DNA from: JANWHF01 sp036276235
GTDB lineage: Bacteria > Planctomycetota > Phycisphaerae > Tepidisphaerales > Tepidisphaeraceae
Assembly (NCBI GenBank): GCA_036276235.1
Contig: DATBDZ010000044.1
Span: 1 to 36,884 of the forward strand
Direction: 5' to 3'
DNA length: 36,884 nt
Part shown: positions 1 to 8,133 of the stretch, in pieces
How the letters are laid out: every line of letters starts with the position of its first letter
How positions within the stretch are numbered: position 1 is the first letter of the stretch
The notes under the pieces: generated by a model
Told to the model about the DNA's origin: nothing
The model's input: only the letters and a program-made list of their open reading frames with translations
The model's database searches: none
Translations under genes and position numbers: made by a program

Positions 1-586
1 CTTTCTTGAGCCAATCCAATTGATCGCCGCCCAGCGTTCCAAGCCCGCCCGGCTTGAGATTGGCGACGTTCACCATACCGACGAAGTGCACGCCTTTATG
101 ATCGAAGCTATGCCAACCGGTGCCGCGCGTTTGGCGGCCGAAGCGCTCCAGATAGAGCTTGCCTTCATCGGTGAAGACATCGTGCTCACCCGGCACATAA
201 AACTTATTTGCGACTTTCGCATCCTTGAGCGCCTGATCGACCGTGTCGAACTCGGCGGCCTTGGCCAGATGCGTGAGATCACCGGTGTGAATCAGCAGAT
301 CAGGCCGCGCACGGAGCGCGTTCATCCGCGCGATCGCCTGCTGTAAAGTCGCGACGACGTTCTGATTCGGCTCTTTCGCGAAGCCGATATGGCTATCGCT
401 GATTTGCACGAAGCTGAAATCCGCCTTGGCGTCGGCGACGTTTGTATCAGCGCCAAGCACGCGTGATTGCAGCGCGCCGCCGCTCACGGTCCAAAGCACG
501 CCCGTGCCGGCCCACGCCATGCACTTGAGAAACCCGCGGCGGTCGATGCCGTCGTTGGATTCGTTCTGGGGAATTCGGTCGTTCAT
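1..586 (-). CDS. Tat-exported metallophosphoesterase (partial, 3' end outside window)
   Basis: The first 195 codons are visible and the frame stays open to the window edge. The N-terminus carries a twin-arginine motif (DRRGFLK) followed by a hydrophobic stretch, so export by Tat is likely. Calcineurin-like phosphoesterase motifs follow in order: ISDSHIG (D-x-H metal ligands), HTGDLTH (GD motif) and PGEHD, where the family usually has GNHD. The later histidine motifs lie beyond the edge. The start is set by AAGGAG eight bases upstream of the ATG. The gene begins 14 bp after the cupredoxin stop on the same strand, so the two probably form an operon. The substrate cannot be read from the sequence. 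Confidence 0.88.
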   Translation of the reverse strand, partial: MNDRIPQNESNDGIDRRGFLKCMAWAGTGVLWTVSGGALQSRVLGADTNVADAKADFSFVQISDSHIGFAKEPNQNVVATLQQAIARMNALRARPDLLIHTGDLTHLAKAAEFDTVDQALKDAKVANKFYVPGEHDVFTDEGKLYLERFGRQTRGTGWHSFDHKGVHFVGMVNVANLKPGGLGTLGGDQLDWLKK

Positions 587-600
587 AGATTGCTCCTTGT

Positions 601-948
601 TTATTTAACGATGATGCGTGCGGTCATGTGGGGATGAACCGCGCAGTAATAGTTGTAGGTTCCCGCTGCGTCGAAAACGCGAGAGAATGTTTGATCGGTA
701 TCCAGCGCGCCCGACGTGAAGGCCTTTGCCGTTTCCGTCACGGTGTGCGGCACATCGTCATGATTGGTCCAGGTCACTCGCGTTCCCGGATGTACCGTCA
801 GCTCCGCGGGGCTATACGAAAAATTATCGATCGAGACGCGCGCATCTTGCGCAGCTTGCGAATCAACCGGCGGTTTTGTCTCGGTGGCCCGTTGCCCACA
901 ACCGATCGACGTGATTGAAATCAACAATAATAAAACGCGTACTTTCAT
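601..948 (-). CDS. Cupredoxin-domain (plastocyanin/amicyanin-like) copper protein
   Basis: This is a 115-residue exported blue-copper-type protein. An N-terminal hydrophobic segment ends in SIGC, which could be a lipobox with a non-standard -3 residue, so it may be a lipoprotein. The beta-sandwich part begins near residue 37. All four type-1 copper ligands are visible: His68 (PHT), Cys102, His105 and Met108 in the short C-x2-H-x2-M loop typical of amicyanin-like proteins. GGAG lies six bases before the chosen ATG. The same frame extends further upstream, but that extension lacks a signal peptide and enters the ECF promoter region. The gene is divergent from an ECF sigma factor and leads the operon with the metallophosphoesterase. 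Role inferred: electron transfer or copper binding outside the cytoplasm. Confidence 0.9.
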   Translation of the reverse strand: MKVRVLLLLISITSIGCGQRATETKPPVDSQAAQDARVSIDNFSYSPAELTVHPGTRVTWTNHDDVPHTVTETAKAFTSGALDTDQTFSRVFDAAGTYNYYCAVHPHMTARIIVK

Positions 949-1109
949 GGTTTCTCCGTTAACATGCGCCGCGCAACCAGCAGCGCCCAAAGCAAGATCT
1001 CGAACAATGGCCGTATAAAGCTGATCAGCCGGTGCCGAACATTGCTCACGCGAGTGCAGACGTGCGCTGTGCTTCCGGTATTCCCCAAAAATTGCGGCGT
1101 AGAATTGCG

Positions 1110-1138
1110 GGAATATTCTCGTGCTCGCGGTAGTCTTG
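1110..1138 (+). promoter_or_regulatory. Candidate ECF-type promoter upstream of the sigma-factor gene
   Basis: GGAATAT (1110-1116) and TCTTG (1134-1138) are separated by 17 bases. This spacing and the motifs resemble the GGAACTT/TCTGA class recognised by many ECF sigma factors, which would fit autoregulation. It lies 16 bases before the ATG at 1155. The match is visual only. Confidence 0.3.
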
Positions 1139-1154
1139 CAGTGAGTGTCCGTTA

Positions 1155-1694
1155 ATGAAGGGTTGGCTGGTGACTGAGCCATCGCTGGAACAGTTCAAAG
1201 CGGCGGTATTGCCGCATCTGGATGCGGCATACAACCTGGCACGCTGGCTCACGCGCCACGAGCACGATGCCCAGGACATCGTCCAGGATGCTTATCTGCG
1301 CGCATGGAAGGCGTTCGGCGAGTTTCACGGCGGCGATAGCCGCGCTTGGCTGCTCACCATCGTCCGCAATGCCTGCTACACGTTGCATCGATCCAATCGC
1401 CGGCATGCGGCCGATCCGATGCCCGACGAAGATGATTCGATCGTCGGCAGCGATGCCTGGGACCCGGCGGAAATGCTTCTGCAGCGCGTCGATGCCCAGA
1501 CGGTGCGGCAGGCGATCGAAGAAATGCCGTCCGAGTTTCGCGAGGTGCTGGTGCTGCGCGAGCTTGAGGGATTGTCGTACAAGCAGGTGGCCGCCGTCAC
1601 CGGCGCGCCGATGGGGACGGTGATGTCGCGGCTGGCGCGGGCCCGCGCGCGATTGCACGAACTGCTCCTGGAGCGCATGCCCGAGGAAGCCTGA
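1155..1694 (+). CDS. ECF-family RNA polymerase sigma factor
   Basis: The protein is 179 residues long. Region 2 is recognisable around QDIVQDAYLRAWKAF, and region 4 is a helix-turn-helix around LSYKQVAAVTGAPMGTVMSRL near the C-terminus, with no extra domains. The frame allows ATG at 1155 or GTG at 1170. The GTG has AAGGG (1158-1162) seven bases upstream, a better ribosome site than anything before the ATG, so the true protein may be five residues shorter. The gene is two bases upstream of the anti-sigma gene, consistent with translational coupling. It is divergent from the cupredoxin operon, which is a plausible target. The inducing signal is unknown. Confidence 0.93.
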   Translation: MKGWLVTEPSLEQFKAAVLPHLDAAYNLARWLTRHEHDAQDIVQDAYLRAWKAFGEFHGGDSRAWLLTIVRNACYTLHRSNRRHAADPMPDEDDSIVGSDAWDPAEMLLQRVDAQTVRQAIEEMPSEFREVLVLRELEGLSYKQVAAVTGAPMGTVMSRLARARARLHELLLERMPEEA

Positions 1695-1696
1695 TT

Positions 1697-2446
1697 ATGG
1701 ATTGCGCGAAAGTCCAGGAACTTCTTCATCTCCACGCGGATGGCGAACTCGATTCGCTGACGACTATGGAACTCGATCGCCATTTCGAGAATTGCCAGCG
1801 CTGTGCCGCCGCCCGAAAGGGATTGGCCAGTTTGCGCGCGACGATGGGTCTAGGCGGGTTGTATGAACGGGCGCCGCAATCGTTCCGCGAGCAGATTGAA
1901 GCGTCGCTGGATCGCGCCGCGGGCCGCGCGCGGCCGCGAATGGCGATCATGCCGCGCTGGCTGGCGATGGCCGCCGTCGTCGGGTTGGTCGCCGGGCTTG
2001 GCATCCTGTTGCTCGTCAATCGCTCCAGATCGACCGACATGCTCGCAAGCGATGTAACGGCCAGTCACATTCGTTCGATGATGGGCGATCATCTGGTCGA
2101 TGTGCATACTTCCGATAAGCACGTCGTAAAGCCGTGGTTTCAGGGAAAGCTCGATTACTCATTCGACGTAACCGATCTTGCAACATCGGGCTTTCCGCTG
2201 GTCGGCGGGCGCATGGATTATGTCAACGGGCGGTCCGTGGCCGCCCTGGTTTACTCGCGCGGGAATCATCCGATCAACCTGTTCATCTGGCCTGCCTCCG
2301 GCCAGGCCGCATCAGAGCCGACCTATCGCGATCTCCAGGGCTATCATCTTGCCGCATGGACTGATCATCAGATGACGTATTGGGCCGTCTCGAATGTGGC
2401 GGAGGCGGATTTGCGGCAATTTGTGGCCGATGTTCGGCATCAGTAG
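1697..2446 (+). CDS. Zinc-binding transmembrane anti-sigma factor
   Basis: The protein is 249 residues. The N-terminal domain has the zinc anti-sigma signature H-x3-C-x2-C (His29, Cys33, Cys36). A single membrane helix lies at about residues 88-108. The roughly 140-residue extracytoplasmic part contains conserved blocks such as VDVHTSDKHVVKPWFQGKLD and FPLVGGRMDY, known from anti-sigma factors paired with ECF sigmas in Proteobacteria. It probably holds the upstream ECF factor at the membrane and releases it on an envelope signal. A redox or metal signal is possible given the divergent cupredoxin, but that is inference. Confidence 0.9.
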   Translation: MDCAKVQELLHLHADGELDSLTTMELDRHFENCQRCAAARKGLASLRATMGLGGLYERAPQSFREQIEASLDRAAGRARPRMAIMPRWLAMAAVVGLVAGLGILLLVNRSRSTDMLASDVTASHIRSMMGDHLVDVHTSDKHVVKPWFQGKLDYSFDVTDLATSGFPLVGGRMDYVNGRSVAALVYSRGNHPINLFIWPASGQAASEPTYRDLQGYHLAAWTDHQMTYWAVSNVAEADLRQFVADVRHQ

Positions 2447-2552
2447 GCTTGGGCGAGTTCGATGCCTGATGAGGCAATCTCGCTTTGGCCATTCCGTTAT
2501 CCGATTACGTTGTGCAGGATAACCTCGCCGCGGCAACGCCCGGCAGAGCCAC

Positions 2553-3206
2553 ATGAGATTCATCCCGCACAAAAGCCCTTCGGGCAACTCTATCCCCACG
2601 CGCCGCCGCACGATCCCCGCACCCATGTGCTTCGCGGCTGCGGCGGCAATCATGGCGCTGGCAGCTTTTGCGGAATGGCGTATGGGCCGCCTGCCAATCT
2701 GCAAATGCGGGCATGTTCGTCTCTGGGGCGCGATGAACACGCCGGAGTTGTCACAGCAGATCGCCGACTGGTATTCGTTCTCTCACATCATCCACGGGCT
2801 CGCGTTTTACGCGATCATTCGGCTGATCTCGCGTAATCGCTGGTCGCTGGGAGCCTGCCTGCTCGTGGCGATCACGGTTGAGGCGTCCTGGGAGGTCATC
2901 GAGAATTCCAGCTTCGTGATCAATCGCTATCGCCACACGATGTCGCTGGATTATTACGGCGACAGCATCCTCAACTCAATGTGCGACATCCTCTTTGCGA
3001 TCGGGGGATTCTTCCTGGCCGCATGGCTGCCGACACGCGTCTCGATCGCATTGGTCGTGGTGATCGAAGTGGGCATGGCGCTCGCCATCCGCGATAATCT
3101 CACGCTCAACATCATCATGCTGATCCACCCGTTTCAAGCGATCAAGCATTGGCAGATGGGGGCTTCCTGGCTGCCATTCATCCCTTTGGCAGCCTCTGGC
3201 CGATAA
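2553..3206 (+). CDS. UPF0314/DUF2585 family membrane protein
   Basis: The 217-residue protein matches the UPF0314 pattern: a GRLPICKCGHVRLWG-like segment, WYSFSHIIHGLAFYAI, SWEVIENS followed by INRYR, LDYYGDSILNS, and IRDNLTLNIIMLIHP near the C-terminus. It has about four or five hydrophobic segments. The function of the family is not established. The N-terminal 24 residues are basic and poorly supported, because there is no clear ribosome site at 2553; the ATG at 2625 is an alternative. The family is mainly known to me from Alphaproteobacteria. Its stop codon is inside a small hairpin that directly precedes the next gene. Confidence 0.85.
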   Translation: MRFIPHKSPSGNSIPTRRRTIPAPMCFAAAAAIMALAAFAEWRMGRLPICKCGHVRLWGAMNTPELSQQIADWYSFSHIIHGLAFYAIIRLISRNRWSLGACLLVAITVEASWEVIENSSFVINRYRHTMSLDYYGDSILNSMCDILFAIGGFFLAAWLPTRVSIALVVVIEVGMALAIRDNLTLNIIMLIHPFQAIKHWQMGASWLPFIPLAASGR

Positions 3207-3216
3207 GAATTATCGG
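3200..3216 (+). other. Stop-start hairpin between UPF0314 gene and 3220 gene
   Basis: A perfect 7-bp inverted repeat with a three-base loop (CCGATAA-gaa-TTATCGG) contains the UPF0314 stop codon TAA and ends three bases before the next ATG. It occupies the place of a Shine-Dalgarno sequence. Ribosomes terminating on the upstream gene would open it. Confidence 0.5.
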
Positions 3217-3219
3217 ACC

Positions 3220-5892
3220 ATGCCCAAACGCCCTTATACATTAGTAGATCACCGTCTTTGGCGCGGAATCGTCGGCACGATCGTGTTCGCGTTCTCCATC
3301 GCGCCGAGCATCGGTCATGCTCAGGTCAGCCGCGTGCTGCACTCGTTTGATTTCGAAGAGCGGCGCGCCGGCAACGTGGAAGAACTGCCGATGCACTGGA
3401 CGAAGGTCGATGGGGCGGGATTGCCGCATTATGTGAACGGGCAGCTTGCGACCGATCGCGTGCACGGCGGCGAATACAGCTTCCGCTTCGATCTCAACGG
3501 CGGCAGCCTGATCTATCGCTACGGCGAAGGCCAGATTCCCGTCATCCGCGGCGCGCATTATCGCATCGAAGGTTTTTGCCAAACGACCGTTCTGCCCAAC
3601 GCCCGCGCGCGGATCACGGCATACTGCACCGATCAGGATGGCCATCGCATCGTCGAGTCAGAGCGGCATTCAGAGCTCTATGCCGCCCGGGATGCGAATG
3701 AAGGATGGAAGCATCTTGGCATCGAATTGAACAGCGATTTCCCGCAGGCGGCGTGGCTGGTGCTCGAGCTTGAGCTGCTCCAGCCGGCGCAATACGCCGG
3801 CGAGACGCTTGGCCAGCGCACCTTGCATGCCCAGGACATTCGCGGGTCGGCGTGGTTTGACGATATCACCGTCGCGCAAGTCCCGCGCGTGCGCTTGGCG
3901 ACGCAGGTCGCCGGCAATGTCTTCCGGCCCGGCGATGCGCCGCTGCTGGATGTCGCGCTTTCTGATTCGTTCACGCAAGATCTCGTGGCGCAGCTCATCA
4001 TTCGCGATGCGGATGAGAAGATCGTCTTCCAGCGCAGCGGCGCGCTGGAGATGACCGCCGACCCGAAAACGCCGGCGCAAAAGCACAGCATCATCCGGCT
4101 CCCAGAGCTGCGGCCCGGCTGGTATCAGGCGGCCCTCTCGATGACCAGCCAGGGAAAACTGCTGGGCACGCGGGCGTTGGATCTGATTCTGCTGCCCGAT
4201 GGTTTGCCAGCGACGGCTACCGACCCTCGGTTTGGCATCGATGCAACCTCATTGCCGATCGAAGCGTGGGGAGAGCTTCCCAAAATTCTGCCGCTGCTGT
4301 CGGCGGGGCGGGTGAAGCTGGCGGTCTGGAGCGCGTTGGCGGATGTCGAGCAGACTGATCCCGCCGGTTTCGATATATTGCTTGACAATCTACATCGCCT
4401 GGGGATCACACCCACCGCTTGTCTTCTGGGCGTTCCTCCCGAGTTGGCGCGCAAGTGGGGTAACGGCTCGTGGGAAAGATTGCTTCGCGCCAATCCGCAG
4501 GATTGGCGGCCGCAGCTCGCATATCTGGTGTCGCGCCATGCCAGCCAGCTTGATCGCTGGCAGCTTGGCGCCGATGGATCAGATGCCTTCGTCACCGATC
4601 CGAAGATGCGCCAACTCTACGCGCTGTTTTATCGTGAGCTTTCGAATCTGCTGCAGCGCCCGGATCTGGCGATGCCCTGGCCCGCCTGGTACGAGATGAG
4701 CGGCGAGCTGCCGGCGACCGTCGCGCTCTCCATCCCTCCCCGCGTGCTGCCCAATCAAGTGCCGCTCTACATGCAGGACATCCGCAAGCACAAGGATCAG
4801 AATCTTTCGCTGAGCCTTGAGCCACTCGATACGCAGGCATATGGACGGCTGGTGCAGATTCGCGATCTGGCGCAACGGTTCATCTATGCGCTCAGCGCCG
4901 ATGCCACGCGCATCGATTTCCAATTGCCTTTTGATGCAGTCCGGGAGGAAGATCAGATCGTCAAGCAGCCGCGCGAGATGCTCATGATCATCCGCACGCT
5001 CACCGCCACCCTTGGCGGCACCACCTTCAAGGGCCAGGTGCCGATGGGGGAAGACGTCGAGGCATTTCTCTTCGACCGCAACGGCCAGGGGATCCTGGCG
5101 CTCTGGAATCGCGGCAACTCCGCCGACACAAAGCAGCTCGCGCTCAATGTCGGAGCGCACCCGGCGATGATCGATCTGTGGGGAAATGTCACGCCATTGG
5201 TTCGGGCGCCCGACGACAAAGCCGCGGGGAAAATGCAGTTGACGCTCGGATCGCTCCCGGTCTTTCTGATCGATATCGATGGCCCCCAGGCGCAGCTTCG
5301 CGCCAGCGTTGCGATCGATCAGCCGCTGCTCGAATCCAGCGCCCGTCCGCATACGCGCAAGCTCAAGTTCGTCAATCCATATCCGCAGGCAATCGCCGGC
5401 ATGCTCAAGCTGAAGGCCCCGGCGGGGTGGACGATCAATCCGCCGACCTTCAGCTTCACCCTGAATTCCGGCGAGACTTTCGATCGCGAGATCAGCATCT
5501 CATTTCCCTACAACAGCTTCGCCGGTCCCAAGGCCGTCGATTGCGAATTCCTGCTGCAAAACGACAGCAATAACTTCACCGTCCCCCTGCAGCTTCGCCT
5601 TGGCCTCACGGATGTCGGCGTGCAATCGATCGCCCTGCGCAATGGCAACGATCTGATCATCCAGCAGATGATCACCAACTACGGCGAGCAGCCCATCAGC
5701 TACAGCGCCTTCGCCCGCCTCCCCGGCCTGGCGCCGGTCGAGCGAATGGTGGCAAATCTTGGCCCCGGCCAGACGATCATGAAGCGCTACGTCTTCAATA
5801 ACCTGAAGCTGCCACCGGGCGCAAAAGCGCGCGTTGGGCTGAAGGAACTGGACGGCGTGCGGATATTTAATGAGGAAGTGGCGCTGCAATGA
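3220..5892 (+). CDS. Large secreted multidomain beta-sandwich protein, unknown function
   Basis: The 890-residue protein has a signal peptide (hydrophobic core about residues 16-34, ending GHA-Q). The region to about residue 215 looks like a carbohydrate-binding beta-sandwich (FDFEERRAGN..., later WFDDITV). A second beta domain follows to about residue 325. The middle (about 340-600) has the alternating helix/strand character of a TIM-barrel-like module, but I see no glycoside hydrolase catalytic motif. The C-terminal part (about 700-890) resembles NEW3/CARDB-type adhesion or alpha-galactosidase-associated domains. It follows the UPF0314 gene by 13 bp. Glycan binding or processing at the cell surface is an inference. 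Confidence 0.75.
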   Translation: MPKRPYTLVDHRLWRGIVGTIVFAFSIAPSIGHAQVSRVLHSFDFEERRAGNVEELPMHWTKVDGAGLPHYVNGQLATDRVHGGEYSFRFDLNGGSLIYRYGEGQIPVIRGAHYRIEGFCQTTVLPNARARITAYCTDQDGHRIVESERHSELYAARDANEGWKHLGIELNSDFPQAAWLVLELELLQPAQYAGETLGQRTLHAQDIRGSAWFDDITVAQVPRVRLATQVAGNVFRPGDAPLLDVALSDSFTQDLVAQLIIRDADEKIVFQRSGALEMTADPKTPAQKHSIIRLPELRPGWYQAALSMTSQGKLLGTRALDLILLPDGLPATATDPRFGIDATSLPIEAWGELPKILPLLSAGRVKLAVWSALADVEQTDPAGFDILLDNLHRLGITPTACLLGVPPELARKWGNGSWERLLRANPQDWRPQLAYLVSRHASQLDRWQLGADGSDAFVTDPKMRQLYALFYRELSNLLQRPDLAMPWPAWYEMSGELPATVALSIPPRVLPNQVPLYMQDIRKHKDQNLSLSLEPLDTQAYGRLVQIRDLAQRFIYALSADATRIDFQLPFDAVREEDQIVKQPREMLMIIRTLTATLGGTTFKGQVPMGEDVEAFLFDRNGQGILALWNRGNSADTKQLALNVGAHPAMIDLWGNVTPLVRAPDDKAAGKMQLTLGSLPVFLIDIDGPQAQLRASVAIDQPLLESSARPHTRKLKFVNPYPQAIAGMLKLKAPAGWTINPPTFSFTLNSGETFDREISISFPYNSFAGPKAVDCEFLLQNDSNNFTVPLQLRLGLTDVGVQSIALRNGNDLIIQQMITNYGEQPISYSAFARLPGLAPVERMVANLGPGQTIMKRYVFNNLKLPPGAKARVGLKELDGVRIFNEEVALQ

Positions 5893-5920
5893 CGCCGGCA
5901 CGTACGCGCGATCGGCAAAA

Positions 5921-5977
5921 AAAGCTGTAAAGGTGACATCCACCTTTTTAAAAGGTGGATGTCACCTTTACAGCTTT
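5921..5977. repeat. REP-like double hairpin / bidirectional terminator
   Basis: This is a 28-bp perfect inverted repeat (5921-5948 against 5950-5977) with a single-base centre, located between two convergent genes. Each arm contains its own small hairpin: AAAGGTG-acatc-CACCTTT (5929-5947) and AAAGGTG-gatgt-CACCTTT (5951-5969). The element is therefore two head-to-head copies of one palindromic unit, as in BIMEs. Its position means it can also terminate transcription from both sides. Confidence 0.75.
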
Positions 5978-5981
5978 CGCC

Positions 5982-7949
5982 CTAATACTTCTTGTAACGA
6001 ACATCTCCCAGGTCTTTGGTTTCTCCGGCTTTGATGGTGATGTGCTCGGCGTCGGTGTTGAATTCGTCGCGTCCTTGGGATCCAGTAATTTGATAGGAAC
6101 GCCCGCCCGGTAAAACCGTCAGTTTGAATCGCCCATCGGCGTCGGTTCCCGTTCCCGGTGTGTCGTAGCTTGCCAGCACCAGCGCGTGCGCCATCGGGAA
6201 CCCATCGTTGCCGAGTAATCGTCCGGTCATCGTCGCAAGCGGCTCGAGCATGACGGTAAGCTCGCCATTTGGCGCATCGGCCGGCTTGAGCCTCAGCACC
6301 TTTCCCAGACGCCGCGGCATATACCACATGATGATGTCGCGCTGCTCATCGGGGCCAAATGCAACCGCATCGAACATAGCAGTTTTCTTATAATCCATCG
6401 AGAAGCCCGGATGATCTTTGTAGACGGCAACACCGACCAACGGATTGCTCTGCGGATCGACGACTTTGATGTGAATCGTTATCCCCGGATCAAGCTCAAA
6501 ATCGACGCGGGTATCGTTCTGCACGTTGTCGGCGATCTCCACGTCCTTCATTGCCGACGGATTGCGCTTGGACGGGTAGGGACGGTATGTGTCGAAATGG
6601 TTGCCATTGGGATTGATCGGCGCTTTGATCTTGTCCGCGCCGGTCCCGCACCGGAATGATTGACTGACGCACCAGGCGGAAACGATCGCCTGCCCCGGTG
6701 CCGTGACCACGCGATACATTCCCTTCGCATCGCTGACGTAGCGCGTTTCGGGGCCGGGAATGGCGTAGTGGCCGTGAAATTCCGGCAGCTTATCCACATA
6801 AAGGTTTGTCACGTACGGCAGGTAGTTGATCCGCGTCCCCTCGACCGGCTCGCCCGTGACGGCGTTGGTAACTTTGCCGGTGATCCACGTGCCGCGATGC
6901 AGCTCGAAATCAATCGTGGTGGGGGCGCTCCCCTCCGTATTGGGCAGGGTTGCATCGCGCATGAAGTAGCACTGTTCGTCATTGGGGATGGCGGAGATTT
7001 TCTCCACGCCTTTGCGGCGAAGACCTTCGATGCGGTAATGGCCGCTGGCATCGGTGATCGATTTGGCGATGCGGGTCCATTGCGACGGCTGAACGGTAAC
7101 ACCCGCCAGCGGCTGCTTCGTTTGCGCATCGCGCACCGTCCCTTCGACGACGCGGCCTGGCTCGATCACGAACTCGAAACTCGCGCCGTAGACCGTTTTT
7201 CGTACTTCGATGTAGTTCTGGAACGAGCGAGAATCGGTCTCCTGCTTGCGCGTGACGACCTCCAGCTCGCTGATCGCCAGGCCATCGCCGCGCACCTGCA
7301 GGACGGCGGTGCGATCCTTGCCGATGCCCGTGATCGTGAATTTCCCCTGCTCGTCGGTTTGGATCGGACGATTGCCAGTTACTACAAATCCCGGAAGCTG
7401 CGGCCGGCTCGGCCGCGCGAGATACGATAATTCCTCTCCGGTGATGTCCAGCGCGTTGAGCGGCTTGGCTTCGGTGCTGATGCGTTGCAGCTTGATCATG
7501 GCCCCCTTTACTGGCCGCCCCTCCAGATCGACGATTCGCCCCTCGATCGGTACATCCTCGGCCGTCAGTTGCAGCACAAGGTTGCCGGAGGAGTCGGTCT
7601 GGTCCCATTGGTCCCACGCGGGGGCAAAGCCGGGCGCGACCGCCGCCACGGCGGTGTATCTCCAGAAGGAAACGTCCTCGCCCTTGAAGTGTGACTTGCT
7701 GAAGGCGATCTCGAAGCTCCCATCTGCGGCAGCGCGCATTTCCGCCAGCGGCGCATCGAAGCCCCAAGCGTCGCCGACGGCGTAGACCGCAGCCCCCGGC
7801 ATGGGACGCCCGTCAGGCCCAAGCACGCGCCCTTTAACGTGGACGAGATCATCCGCCGGATCCGCGGCACGCACGGGCGCGACGTTTAAGCCCAGCATGA
7901 GAGCAAACCCCACCGCGATAGCGCGCGACCAGACGAATCGGCGGATCAT
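5982..7949 (-). CDS. Secreted carboxypeptidase-regulatory-like domain protein
   Basis: The protein is 655 residues. It starts at the ATG preceded by GAGGTG and begins with a signal peptide (hydrophobic core AIAVGFALMLGLN, cleavage after VRA). It contains several repeated beta-sandwich modules of the CarboxypepD_reg type, with the typical phrases VKGRVLGPDGRPMPGA, IEGRIVDLEGRPVKGA, VEGTVRDAQTKQPLAGV, ITGKVTNAVTGEPVEG and MTGRLLGNDGFPM. No peptidase active site is present. Such proteins are common in planctomycetes, often next to ECF systems, and are thought to be structural or binding modules at the surface. It is divergent from ychF. Confidence 0.85.
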   Translation of the reverse strand: MIRRFVWSRAIAVGFALMLGLNVAPVRAADPADDLVHVKGRVLGPDGRPMPGAAVYAVGDAWGFDAPLAEMRAAADGSFEIAFSKSHFKGEDVSFWRYTAVAAVAPGFAPAWDQWDQTDSSGNLVLQLTAEDVPIEGRIVDLEGRPVKGAMIKLQRISTEAKPLNALDITGEELSYLARPSRPQLPGFVVTGNRPIQTDEQGKFTITGIGKDRTAVLQVRGDGLAISELEVVTRKQETDSRSFQNYIEVRKTVYGASFEFVIEPGRVVEGTVRDAQTKQPLAGVTVQPSQWTRIAKSITDASGHYRIEGLRRKGVEKISAIPNDEQCYFMRDATLPNTEGSAPTTIDFELHRGTWITGKVTNAVTGEPVEGTRINYLPYVTNLYVDKLPEFHGHYAIPGPETRYVSDAKGMYRVVTAPGQAIVSAWCVSQSFRCGTGADKIKAPINPNGNHFDTYRPYPSKRNPSAMKDVEIADNVQNDTRVDFELDPGITIHIKVVDPQSNPLVGVAVYKDHPGFSMDYKKTAMFDAVAFGPDEQRDIIMWYMPRRLGKVLRLKPADAPNGELTVMLEPLATMTGRLLGNDGFPMAHALVLASYDTPGTGTDADGRFKLTVLPGGRSYQITGSQGRDEFNTDAEHITIKAGETKDLGDVRYKKY

Positions 7950-8118
7950 GTTGCACCTCGGATAAGTGACTACAGAAGTATAACAGAGATCACTCCGCCG
8001 ATGCAAGCAGCAGCGGCGTTCACATCCGTCCGCGCGTTTTTCCCGAACGCCTATGCTGCTTGCAGCGTAGGTCAGGCCGCTGGATTCTCCCGCCCTTACA
8101 GCAACCCTCGCAATCTCG

Positions 8119-8133
8119 TATAGTCTTCCCCCT
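8119..8133 (+). promoter_or_regulatory. Candidate -10 element giving near-leaderless ychF mRNA
   Basis: TATAGT (8119-8124) ends nine bases before the ychF ATG. A partial -35 (CTTACA, 8095-8100) lies 18 bases further upstream. No Shine-Dalgarno sequence is present. If this is the promoter, the 5' untranslated region is only a few bases long. Confidence 0.35.
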
